This document shows, one piece after another, positions 8,251 to 15,247 of a DNA stretch of 20,791 nt. The DNA is from Burkholderiales bacterium (GTDB lineage: Bacteria; Pseudomonadota; Gammaproteobacteria; Burkholderiales; CAIKXV01). The stretch is from NCBI GenBank assembly GCA_014379045.1, contig JACMMK010000255.1, positions 1 through 20,791 on the forward strand, written 5' to 3'. Numbering within the stretch: position 1 is the stretch's first letter; each line of letters opens with the position of its first letter. The position numbers and the translations under genes were made by a program. Below the pieces are notes generated by a model. The model saw nothing but the letters and a program-made list of their open reading frames with translations. It was not told the origin of the DNA and ran no database searches.

Positions 8251-8948
8251 GGGCGCGCGCCGAATCGATTGATTGCGTGCTGTTCGATCTCGACGGCACG
8301 CTCGCTGACACCGCACCCGATCTCGGCTATGCACTGAACCTGCTGCGCGCCGAGCGCGGTATGGCGCCGCTACCGATCGAGCGGCTGCGCTCGCATGTGT
8401 CGCACGGTGCGCGCGGCATGCTCGAAGCCGGGCTCGACCTGCGGCCAGGCGATGCTGAGTTCCTGCCGCTGCGCGACCGTTTCCTCGAAATCTACGAACA
8501 GAATCTGGCGCGCGAATCGCGTCTGTTCGAAGGGATGGACGAACTGCTGGACGGAATCGAGGCACGTGGTCTCGGCTGGGGCATCGTCACCAACAAGGCC
8601 GAGCGTTTTGCCGTGCCACTGATCGCCGCACTCGGGCTGGCGCGTCGCACCGGCTGCCTGATCGGTGGCGACACCACCGGCCGCTCGAAGCCGCATCCGG
8701 ATCCGTTGCTCGCCGGTGCGCGGGCGATCGGCGTCGCCCCGGCGGCGTGCGTTTACGTCGGTGACGACCGGCGCGATGTCGAGGCGAGCATCGCCGCCGG
8801 CATGACCCCGGTCGTCGCGCTTTTCGGCTACCTGTACGGGGCGGATCCGCACGACTGGGGCGCGCAGTGGATGATTGCGCACCCGGTCGACCTGCTAGAC
8901 GGCCTGCGAACGGGCAGGCGGCCGGGCGAAACGGCGTCTGCCCCTTGA
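8247..8948 (+). CDS. gph: Phosphoglycolate phosphatase (HAD hydrolase)
   Basis: A 233-residue HAD-superfamily phosphatase, expected to dephosphorylate 2-phosphoglycolate produced during DNA repair or metabolism. Motif I is CVLFDLDGTLADTAPDL with nucleophile D14 and D16. The threonine of motif II is in IVTNKAE (T115), motif III lysine is K148 in GRSKPHPDPLL, and motif IV is YVGDDRRDVEA. A helical cap domain occupies about residues 20-85. The ATG overlaps the ubiG stop. ubiG-gph is a common proteobacterial pair, which favours Gph over other HAD phosphatases, although substrate cannot be proved from sequence. The ssrA gene begins 32 bp after the stop. Confidence 0.93.
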   Translation: MRARAESIDCVLFDLDGTLADTAPDLGYALNLLRAERGMAPLPIERLRSHVSHGARGMLEAGLDLRPGDAEFLPLRDRFLEIYEQNLARESRLFEGMDELLDGIEARGLGWGIVTNKAERFAVPLIAALGLARRTGCLIGGDTTGRSKPHPDPLLAGARAIGVAPAACVYVGDDRRDVEASIAAGMTPVVALFGYLYGADPHDWGAQWMIAHPVDLLDGLRTGRRPGETASAP

Positions 8949-8980
8949 GCGCGGCAATTACGCTACCATGTTCATCTCAT

Positions 8981-9343
8981 GGGGGCGTCCCGGTTTCGAC
9001 GCGGGTTGCGAAGCAGTGCAGTGCATGCCGAGGTCCAGTCACCTCGTAAATCCAACTGGAAACGCTACAAACGCCAACGACGAGCGTTACGCTCTAGCCG
9101 CTTAATCCGGCTGGACTTCGCACCGGTCAGGTTCCGGGCCGGGAGGGGCAACTCTCAGCGAAGCCATTCAGGAACCTCGTGCCGAGTGGGGCTACGACTC
9201 ACGGCATTAAAGTCGCAGTAGATCGCCCGAAATGAGCCCGTCGGCCGGCGCATCGAGGGTTAAAACCAAATGGTTAGACTAAGCATGTAGACCTGACTGT
9301 AGAGGACTTGCGGACGCGGGTTCAATTCCCGCCGCCTCCACCA
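8981..9343 (+). ncRNA. ssrA: tmRNA (transfer-messenger RNA), one-piece form
   Basis: The RNA rescues stalled ribosomes by acting first as tRNA-Ala and then as mRNA for a degradation tag. The 5' end GGGGGCG (8981-8987) pairs with CGCCTCC (9333-9339), followed by discriminator A and an encoded CCA. The T arm is GCGGG-TTCAATT-CCCGC just before the 3' acceptor strand. The 5' region continues TCCCGGTTTCGACGCGGGTTGCGAAG, as in other tmRNAs, with the tag reading frame at 9073. Length is about 363 nt. This is the uninterrupted form, not the permuted two-piece form found in some betaproteobacteria. The promoter must lie within or just after the gph 3' end; TTGAGC at 8945 and TACCAT at 8964 are poorly spaced candidates. 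Confidence 0.97.
9073..9105 (+). other. ssrA: tmRNA proteolysis-tag reading frame
   Basis: Ten codons and a TAA encode ANDERYALAA, with resume codon GCC. With the alanine delivered by the tRNA-like domain the full tag is AANDERYALAA. The C-terminal LAA is the signal recognised by ClpXP and related proteases, and the inner ANDE segment corresponds to the SspB-binding part of the E. coli tag. Confidence 0.97.
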
Positions 9344-9350
9344 TACGCAT

Positions 9351-9381
9351 GGGCCCGGATCGTCTCCGGGTCCTTTTTTTT
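9351..9381 (+). terminator. Rho-independent terminator of ssrA
   Basis: A 9-bp stem with one G-T pair, GGGCCCGGA and TCCGGGTCC around a short loop, is followed by eight T. It begins 8 nt after the tmRNA CCA. Confidence 0.9.
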
Positions 9382-9402
9382 GCGCGGAATGCCCGTGTGG
9401 CG

Positions 9403-9436
9403 CCGGGTTCCGGGCTTCCGTGCTCCGGGTGCCGGG
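9403..9436. repeat. Imperfect 12-bp direct repeat between ssrA and the toxin-antitoxin remnant
   Basis: CCGGGTTCCGGG (9403-9414) recurs as CCGGGTGCCGGG (9425-9436), one full turn pair apart (22 bp). Function unknown. The rest of 9382-9650 shows no supportable gene. Confidence 0.5.
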
Positions 9437-9662
9437 TCGCCGAAACGCAGGGCATCGCCCGGTTTCGCGGGCAGCGCCGTCTCTTTTCTCCGTTTGGCCT
9501 CTGGGTGGGCGCTGCCTCTGCCCCAGCAAAAACAACAACTTGGAGGTGCCGGTTCAGCGGCAGCCATGGTGACCGGGTCTCCGTCGGGCACCGTTGCGGG
9601 GTGGCGCTGGAGACGCATCTTGACCATATGACGCTTCAACATGAATCATGATGGAGACGGCC

Positions 9663-9895
9663 ATGACCCCCGCCGTCCGCGAAAAGTTCTCGTCCCAAGC
9701 GTCCCCGGAAGTGCTCGCCGCCTTGCGCCAGATTGCGGAGACCCAGGGGCGGCAATTCCAGGCAGTGCTGGATGTGAGGCACTGCGCGACTACATGGACC
9801 GCCAGCAAGGGGACCATGCTCGCCGGCACGTGATTCGCTCGTTCGCGGCGAGCCTCGATGAGTTCGACAGCCTATATCGCGAGTTGGCAAAGTAA
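9663..9895 (+). pseudogene. Frameshifted antitoxin of a Doc-type toxin-antitoxin pair
   Basis: Two overlapping frames join into one small antitoxin. The first frame gives MTPAVREKFSSQASPEVLAA and continues through LRQIAETQGRQFQAVLD. The second gives EALRDYMDRQQ and ends HVIRSFAASLDEFDSLYRELAK. The joined product of about 76 residues has the layout of antitoxins found before death-on-curing toxins: an N-terminal DNA-binding half with EGRQ/DEAL-like sequence and a C-terminal toxin-binding half ending in ELAK. The frame is broken at 9774-9775, where GT appears as two extra bases between the GAT and GAG codons; loss of one base would give the same result. The ATG at 9663 has GGAGA five bases upstream. 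An inverted repeat CATGA-A-TCATG (9640-9650) just before it could have been an operator. Assignment rests on recalled family pattern. Confidence 0.7.
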
Positions 9896-9898
9896 TAC

Positions 9899-9985
9899 GT
9901 GCCACGCGACTTCCTGACCGTGGCCGACGTGCTTGGGATGCATGCGGCGCTGATGGACCAATACGGCGGCGCTGCCGCCCCACAA
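9899..9985 (+). pseudogene. Truncated death-on-curing (Doc/Fic) toxin, N-terminal fragment
   Basis: A GTG three bases after the antitoxin stop opens MPRDFLTVADVLGMHAALMD followed by QYGGAAAP, the characteristic start of Doc-family toxins (FLTxxDVLxxHxxxxxxYGG). Doc toxins are about 125-130 residues and inactivate EF-Tu by phosphorylation through an HxFxxGN(K/R) motif. After about 28 residues the resemblance stops; the frame runs on to 10132 with no Fic motif, and a hairpin interrupts it. The toxin is therefore dead. Together with the broken antitoxin this is a decayed module, with no active toxin requiring neutralisation. Confidence 0.65.
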
Positions 9986-10006
9986 CCAACACATCCACCG
10001 GCAGTC

Positions 10007-10038
10007 AACGCCGTCCCGCTGACGGCGTTTGTCTTTTT
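10007..10038 (+). terminator. Hairpin with T-rich tail, likely terminator
   Basis: AACGCCGTC and GACGGCGTT pair around CCGCT, followed by TGTCTTTTTG. It sits directly after the toxin fragment, on the plus strand, and may be the old terminator of the lost toxin gene or have arrived with a deletion. Confidence 0.65.
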
Positions 10039-10085
10039 GTGTGCCGTTCGCAGTCGCCCTTATAGCGACGACGACCACGATGCCG

Positions 10086-10826
10086 CTACAACTTCATGCG
10101 CACGTACACACGCTCCGGGATACACCGGATGAGCAGCATGATCCAACGCCAGAACCACGGCGTGTAGACCACCCCGAATCCTCTCTGCAGTGCGGCGTCG
10201 ATGTCGGCGGCCACCTTTTCGGGCGACGCCCACAGTAATCCCTTCTTGAAGGACGCGGTCATCGGGGTATCCACGAAACCGGGCACGATCGTCAGAACGC
10301 GCACACCCCGCCCGTACAGTCGCTGCCGCAGCCCTGCGGCGAACACGGAAACCGCAGCCTTGGACGCACCGTAGACGAAGTTGCTCGCCCTGCCACGGTC
10401 AGCGGCCGGCGACGAGATCACGGCCAGCACGCCGGACCCCTGCCGCTCGAATCGTTGAGCCAAGCCGCTCATCAATGCCACGGTCGATCTCGCATTGACA
10501 TCGAAGGCATCCAGCAATTCGGCGACAGAGCGTTCGCAGGCCGCCTGGTCCGGCAGAACGCCGTGAGCGATCAAGGCAACGTCCAGCCCGCCGAAGGCGG
10601 TGAAGGCCGCGTCGAGTGCAGCACCGTGCGCAGCGACATCGAGCGCGTCGAGCACGCGAGTGCCCACCGCGCCGGCCCCTCGGGTCGTAAGATCTGCGCC
10701 ATGTGTTGCGAGCAAGGTCGCGTTGCGCGCGACCAGAAAAACGCGCGCGCCGCGTGCTGCATAGCGCCTGGCGACGGCATGCGCAATCGCCGACGTGGCA
10801 CCGATCACCAGCATGCGCTGGCTCAC
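10086..10826 (-). CDS. dprE2: SDR-family reductase, DprE2-like (polyprenylphosphoryl-2-keto-ribose reductase)
   Basis: A 246-residue short-chain dehydrogenase/reductase. In mycobacteria DprE2 uses NADH to reduce the 2-keto intermediate made by DprE1, giving polyprenylphosphoryl-D-arabinofuranose. The cofactor motif is VIGATSAIA (about 7-15), with the A-I-A end typical of the DprE2 branch instead of the usual GxGxxG. The catalytic set is S138/S139 with Y152 and K156 in VYGASKAA. The C-terminus TPWFWRWIMLLIRCIPERVYVR is hydrophobic and basic and could associate with membrane. Start is GTG overlapping the DprE1-like stop (GTGA). Because SDR sequences are similar across many substrates, the assignment depends on the DprE1-like neighbour. 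It is the last gene of the minus-strand operon and no terminator is seen on its strand. Confidence 0.8.
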   Translation of the reverse strand: MSQRMLVIGATSAIAHAVARRYAARGARVFLVARNATLLATHGADLTTRGAGAVGTRVLDALDVAAHGAALDAAFTAFGGLDVALIAHGVLPDQAACERSVAELLDAFDVNARSTVALMSGLAQRFERQGSGVLAVISSPAADRGRASNFVYGASKAAVSVFAAGLRQRLYGRGVRVLTIVPGFVDTPMTASFKKGLLWASPEKVAADIDAALQRGFGVVYTPWFWRWIMLLIRCIPERVYVRMKL

Positions 10827-12136
10827 TGCCTGCCCGCGAAGAGACGTCTGGACATGTCCGACTCGATCCCCGGGTCACGGTAGCGGCGGAACTGCTCGGC
10901 CTGCGGATAGCCGTTGCAGAACATCACCGCCGACATCACCGCGTCCTTTGCCGGGTATAGCCGGCCGCCGGCCTCGGCAACGAGCGCGTTTAGTCGAGCG
11001 AAAAGCCGGGTCGACTCCTCGCCCTTGTTGGGAAAGTCCAGTGCCAGCGTCGTTCCCGCCATCGGAAAGCTCATCAACCCCGCCGGAGGGCGTGCACCGA
11101 AGGTCTTGAGCACACTGAGAAAGGAGCCGGCCCCCGACGCCTTGATGACCTCGAGCAGTGCACGGACCGTTTCCAATTGGCCTTGCTCCGGTACGACGCA
11201 TTGATACTGATAGAACCCGGACGGGCCGTACATCCGGTTCCATTCGGATATTGCGTCGAGCGGATAGAAAAACGCCCAGTACGGCTGCGTCGCCCGCTGC
11301 ACACCCTGACGATGGCGCCGGAAATACAAGGCGTTGAACAGCGACGAAGTCCGCGTAGTCACCACGCACACGGGTGGCAACCACGCCGCCGACCGCGCTT
11401 TAGGGACGGGGACCGGTGCGGTCCGATCAGAGTGACGACCGGAAAAGAAGACACCACGAGCACGACCGCCGGGCATGGCCATGCAGTCGATCCAAGCCAC
11501 GGTGTACTCCCATGAAGCACCCTGCGTACGCGACAACTCGAAGAACTGTTCGAGTGACTCGAAGATGTCGACCTGCGAGTCCACCCAGGGGCCATTGACC
11601 CGCCGCAGCTGCAAACCGGCATCCGCGACGATTCCGGTCAGCCCCATACCGCCGACAGTGGCACGGAACCATTCAGCGTTACTCGACGGCCCGCACGCGA
11701 TGGTTTCGCCATCCGTGCGCAGCAAAGTGAGGCCGGTGACATGGTCTCCGAACGATCCGCGCGAATGATGGTTCTTGCCGTGGACATCGTTGGCAATCGC
11801 ACCGCCGACGGTCACGTACTGGGTGCCAGGGGTCACCGGCAGGAACCAACCCTGCGGCAGCACGAGGTCGGTGATCTCCTTCAACGTCACGCCGGCTTCG
11901 CACTCCAACAGACCGGATGCGGGATCGAACGAGATGAATTTGTCGAGTCGTCGGGTCCGCCAGGCAGTCCCTCCGTTGTTGAGGCACACATCGCCGTAGC
12001 TCCGTGCATTGCCGATCGCAATTCCGGGCAGGATCGTCTGTGAGATCCGGTCGGCAGCCGAAGTTCGATCCTGCAGCCAGGTCGTTTCGTGCAGGGCGCT
12101 CGACAGGCGCCCCCACGACGACACTTGTTGCCTCAT
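10823..12136 (-). CDS. dprE1: FAD-binding oxidase, DprE1-like (decaprenylphosphoryl-D-ribose oxidase family)
   Basis: A 437-residue flavoprotein of the vanillyl-alcohol-oxidase fold. DprE1 oxidises the 2-hydroxyl of polyprenylphosphoryl-ribose, the first half of ribose-to-arabinose epimerisation. Residues about 40-60 hold GNARSYGDVCLNNGG, and DVHGKNHHSRGSFGDHVTGL at about 117-136 is the FAD segment seen in DprE1. The C-terminal part contains FGYQYQ-like substrate-domain sequence (GFYQYQCVVP), GRLYPAKDAVMS and a final SDMSRRL, also family-typical. Start ATG overlaps the stop of the UbiA fusion gene (ATGA) and its own stop overlaps the DprE2-like start, so the three are translated as a unit. 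A general sugar or alditol oxidase is the alternative, made unlikely by the neighbours. Confidence 0.85.
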   Translation of the reverse strand: MRQQVSSWGRLSSALHETTWLQDRTSAADRISQTILPGIAIGNARSYGDVCLNNGGTAWRTRRLDKFISFDPASGLLECEAGVTLKEITDLVLPQGWFLPVTPGTQYVTVGGAIANDVHGKNHHSRGSFGDHVTGLTLLRTDGETIACGPSSNAEWFRATVGGMGLTGIVADAGLQLRRVNGPWVDSQVDIFESLEQFFELSRTQGASWEYTVAWIDCMAMPGGRARGVFFSGRHSDRTAPVPVPKARSAAWLPPVCVVTTRTSSLFNALYFRRHRQGVQRATQPYWAFFYPLDAISEWNRMYGPSGFYQYQCVVPEQGQLETVRALLEVIKASGAGSFLSVLKTFGARPPAGLMSFPMAGTTLALDFPNKGEESTRLFARLNALVAEAGGRLYPAKDAVMSAVMFCNGYPQAEQFRRYRDPGIESDMSRRLFAGRQ

Positions 12137-13677
12137 AGCGGAATCGAAGCCACGACCAACGCAGCGAAGAACAACGCGATGGTGACGCGGCTCAAGCCGT
12201 CGGACAACGCGAACACCACGGGGTCTTCATGCATCTCGCCACGATGGGCCTTCAGCCAGCACCGGCTGATCCAGTACAGCAAGACCGGGATCGTCAGCCA
12301 GATGAGCTGCTGGTTCGGATACAGGCGCAATGCGGCTTCATCGTTGATGTACAGCGCCATCACCATCACCGCGCAGAACCCCGAGGTCACCCCGAGAGTC
12401 TCCACCAGATGGCGGTCGTCGACGACGTAGTCACGCCCGGGTACAGCGCGATCGCCGCGCATGAGCACCATTGACAGTTCCGAGTAGCGCTTCACCATTG
12501 CAAGGCTGAGAAAGAAGAAAAGCGAGAACGCAAGCAGCCAGAAACCGGTTTCGATCTGCACTGCAGCAGAACCCGCCAGCACGCGCAGCGTATACAAGCC
12601 CGCCAGAACGAGGGAATCGACCAGCATCTTGCGTTTCAACCAGAACGTGTAGCAGAGCGTCGTCACCAGGTAGACCCCGAGCCACGCTGCGAACTCGAGA
12701 GCCACCATCGAAATCGCAAGGGCGAACGCTGCGATGATCAGGCACACACATGCTGCAACGCCTTGGGGAATCGTCAATACTCCTGAAGCGAACGGCCGCA
12801 ACCGCTTGCGTGGATGGCGGCGGTCGCTGTCGATGTCGGCCATATCGTTGAGCAGATACGTCGCCGACGCACACAGCCCGAACGCAATGAAGGCCCAGAG
12901 CCCCAATAGCAACACCGGGACATTGAAGATTTGATGTGCGCCGACCACAGGCAGGAAGACGAGCAGGTTCTTCACCCATTGGTACAACCTCAACGCACGC
13001 ATCCAGGTGCGGATGCCCCCGGGAGCCGAGCCGAACTCACGTTCTATCTCAGTGACGGCTGCCGCTTTACGACGCACCCGCGGTGATGCACCCACGACGA
13101 TCGCGTGCCTGGCCTCGCTCCACACGGCCACATCGGCGGCAGAGTTTCCGGCATAGTCGAAACCGCGCGCGCCAAATTGCCCAACCAGCATGGCGGCCTT
13201 CTCGGCAGCGGCCAGGTTGACGGACCCGTTGCTGGCCATCACCTGGTCGAACAGACCCAGATGCGCAGACACCGACGCGGCAAATCGCTCGTCGGCCGCC
13301 GTGCACAGGGTGATTTGACGACCGCCGTCCCGTTCGCCGCGGATCCATGCCAGCAGTTCCTCTTGATATGGCAACAACGGGACGTCGAGCGTCACGCGCA
13401 AGGCCACTTCGCGCTTGAACCGGGCCCTGCCGAGCAACAGCCAACCCGGCCACTGCAGGATCGAAAGCGGGTCTGCGACCGCGAGCTTGACCATCGCTTC
13501 GTGCAGGAGGTCGCAGTGGACGAGCGTTCCGTCGAGATCGACGACCAAGGGCGGCGTGCGAGCACGAATAGGAGGGGGCGAGAAACGGTGTTCGACACTT
13601 CCCGGCGCGCCGCCGTCAGGTCCATCGTCCAGAGGTTCTTCATCCACGGGATAGTTGCCATCGACTTTCAAGGACAA
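12133..13677 (-). CDS. HAD-phosphatase/UbiA-prenyltransferase fusion, probable polyprenyl-phosphate phosphoribosyltransferase
   Basis: A 514-residue two-domain protein. Residues about 43-215 are a HAD domain with VVDLDGTLVHCDLL (D47, D49), TLCTAADE and YAGNSAADVAVW, where N178 replaces the usual first acidic residue of motif IV but D182 remains. From about 222 a UbiA domain follows with some nine membrane segments and the Mg-binding motif NDMADIDSDRRHPRKRLRP (277-295). In mycobacteria the UbiA-type enzyme Rv3806c attaches phosphoribose to decaprenyl phosphate, and a separate phosphatase then removes the 5-phosphate; here both could be on one chain. The start is uncertain: TTG at 13677 abuts the upstream TAG, and TTG at 13671 or GTG at 13647 also fit. 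There is no ATG before the HAD motif. Menaquinone- or haem-type UbiA functions are not supported by context. Confidence 0.82.
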   Translation of the reverse strand: MSLKVDGNYPVDEEPLDDGPDGGAPGSVEHRFSPPPIRARTPPLVVDLDGTLVHCDLLHEAMVKLAVADPLSILQWPGWLLLGRARFKREVALRVTLDVPLLPYQEELLAWIRGERDGGRQITLCTAADERFAASVSAHLGLFDQVMASNGSVNLAAAEKAAMLVGQFGARGFDYAGNSAADVAVWSEARHAIVVGASPRVRRKAAAVTEIEREFGSAPGGIRTWMRALRLYQWVKNLLVFLPVVGAHQIFNVPVLLLGLWAFIAFGLCASATYLLNDMADIDSDRRHPRKRLRPFASGVLTIPQGVAACVCLIIAAFALAISMVALEFAAWLGVYLVTTLCYTFWLKRKMLVDSLVLAGLYTLRVLAGSAAVQIETGFWLLAFSLFFFLSLAMVKRYSELSMVLMRGDRAVPGRDYVVDDRHLVETLGVTSGFCAVMVMALYINDEAALRLYPNQQLIWLTIPVLLYWISRCWLKAHRGEMHEDPVVFALSDGLSRVTIALFFAALVVASIPL

Positions 13678-15042
13678 CTACACCCCATGGAACTGCAGTC
13701 CAGGCTCGTCCCGACGCATTCGGCTGTAAGCCAGTTCGGCCAGTTGAACACCGATCCGCAGGCTCTCCGAGATCGACCGGTCCTCCGGATAACAATGCGC
13801 GGTATCGGCCATGAAGAAGCCATCGAGCGCACTTTGCATCGGCGGCAACGCGTCGTGAAAGCCCGGCGTGCACACTGGCTGTGCATACTGATACCGCGAG
13901 CCCGTGGCCGCGATCACGTCCGAGGCATCGAACTCCGGTTTCATCAGCGCGAGATAGCTCAGGGTTTCCTCGACGAACGCCTGGATCGGACGCCCGTACT
14001 TCGGGTTGTCCTGCGGCATGTAGTAGGGCGCATAAAGAATCGAGCAGCCGTCCAATGGGTTCAGGTTCGTGTATTCGATCAGACCCGGAATCTCGATCCG
14101 ACTGTCATTGATATTTATCCAGAAGTTCGGGGAAAACGCGCGTTTCAATTTCACGATCACACACACCACCCCGACATTGCGGATGGCATCGATCTTCGCG
14201 GCTTCGCTCGACGGCAGCTGCGGCACCAGCCTGGGCACAAGAGGCAACGGCACGGTCGAGATCACGGTATCGAACGCATGTAACACGCCGGCGATTCTGA
14301 CGGCCGACACCGACGCTGTGGCGCCGCCGACGGAAACCGTCACTTCGTCGACCGGGGCGCCGACCCGGATCGTCCCTCCAAGGCGCTCGATCCTGGCCGC
14401 CATTGCTTTCAACAGGGTCTCGGAGCCGCCTTCAAGATAGCCGAGTTGCTCCTGGAACATGTTCTTGCGCGACAGTGCTACCCGCCTTATCCGCGTTCCG
14501 AGCCAGGCTGCGGACAGGCTGTCCTGGTATTCGTAGAACTTGTAATGGAATACGCTGCGCCACATGACTTCATACGCGCCTTTCCCGATCCAGCGCTGAA
14601 CCCACCCTGTGCAGTTCAACGCGTCGTAGGGCCCCCAGTCCTGCACGCTCTTTGCGCGCATCACATGAGCGCCGTAACGCAGCTTTTGCCAGAGCGACAA
14701 CCCCGGAAATCGCAATAACGAAAGTGGCGTTCCCCAATCATGTAGACGCCCGTCGTAGTAGAAGCCCATGCGGGTGTCGGTCCAATGCAGGCGCGCTCCG
14801 AGCCCGAATTCATCCAGGTGCTCGAAGGTCGTGCGGTCGGGCTTGCAAATGAAGTGGTAATAGCGTTCGAGCCGCGTGCCGTCCAGGTCGAAATGCGCCG
14901 ACATCCCGCCGATTCTGTCGTCCCGCTCTACAACGGTGACCGATACACCGGACTTGCACAACGCATGCGCGGCGGCCAAACCCATCGGGCCAGCACCGAT
15001 GACACACGCGCGCGCTCGAAGATCCGGCCCGGACGCGGTCAT
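13678..15042 (-). CDS. FAD/NAD(P)-dependent oxidoreductase, amine oxidase/desaturase-like, function unknown
   Basis: A 454-residue flavoprotein. The dinucleotide-binding fold is at the N-terminus: VIGAGPMGLAAAHAL (about 14-28) with E39 closing it and DRIGGMSAHF after it, as in protoporphyrinogen oxidase, phytoene desaturase and UDP-galactopyranose mutase relatives. The C-terminal FAD segment is GFFMADTAHCYPEDRSISES. Between them lies a substrate domain with many aromatic residues and Trp (YYHFICKPDRTTFEHL, FYYDGRLHDWGTPLSL). I do not recognise a specific substrate. Genes of this type occur in polysaccharide and lipid-sugar clusters; acting on a lipid carrier or nucleotide sugar is guesswork. 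ATG at 15042 has GAGGG about 8 bases upstream. It is the first gene of the minus-strand operon: its TAG directly abuts the TTG of the HAD-UbiA gene. Confidence 0.75.
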   Translation of the reverse strand: MTASGPDLRARACVIGAGPMGLAAAHALCKSGVSVTVVERDDRIGGMSAHFDLDGTRLERYYHFICKPDRTTFEHLDEFGLGARLHWTDTRMGFYYDGRLHDWGTPLSLLRFPGLSLWQKLRYGAHVMRAKSVQDWGPYDALNCTGWVQRWIGKGAYEVMWRSVFHYKFYEYQDSLSAAWLGTRIRRVALSRKNMFQEQLGYLEGGSETLLKAMAARIERLGGTIRVGAPVDEVTVSVGGATASVSAVRIAGVLHAFDTVISTVPLPLVPRLVPQLPSSEAAKIDAIRNVGVVCVIVKLKRAFSPNFWININDSRIEIPGLIEYTNLNPLDGCSILYAPYYMPQDNPKYGRPIQAFVEETLSYLALMKPEFDASDVIAATGSRYQYAQPVCTPGFHDALPPMQSALDGFFMADTAHCYPEDRSISESLRIGVQLAELAYSRMRRDEPGLQFHGV

Positions 15043-15182
15043 TCCAACCCTCGCAGTCCGGGGCCGGATCTCACCCGCACTGCATGCGCAGCGGCGAGTC
15101 CTCCAGCATAGGGAAACACCCTTGCGGAAACTCGAAATATCTCGGATGGGAAAGAGTCGCCACGCGGCTTACGTGCTGTAAT

Positions 15183-15212
15183 TGCTTTCTCTGCAGTTTG
15201 CAATCTTACACT
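15183..15212 (+). promoter_or_regulatory. AT-richer divergent control region; weak promoter candidate
   Basis: Between the FAD oxidoreductase start and the divergent membrane-protein start, 15180-15245 is visibly richer in A/T than its surroundings. TTGCTT (15183) and TACACT (15207-15212) with 18 bp between them could serve the plus-strand gene. TTTGCA occurs twice nearby (about 15197 and 15220). Evidence is weak. Confidence 0.25.
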
Positions 15213-15247
15213 ATCGTGATTTGCAGTCTCTCCGAAACACGTCATGT

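Noticed and set aside
12395..12415. CTCCACCA match to the ssrA 3' end as a possible attachment site
   Set aside because: Only eight bases match, inside the UbiA coding region, with no T-arm sequence; chance.
13105..14283. 392-codon plus-strand open frame across two minus-strand genes
   Set aside because: Spans two real genes on the other strand, no motifs; shadow.
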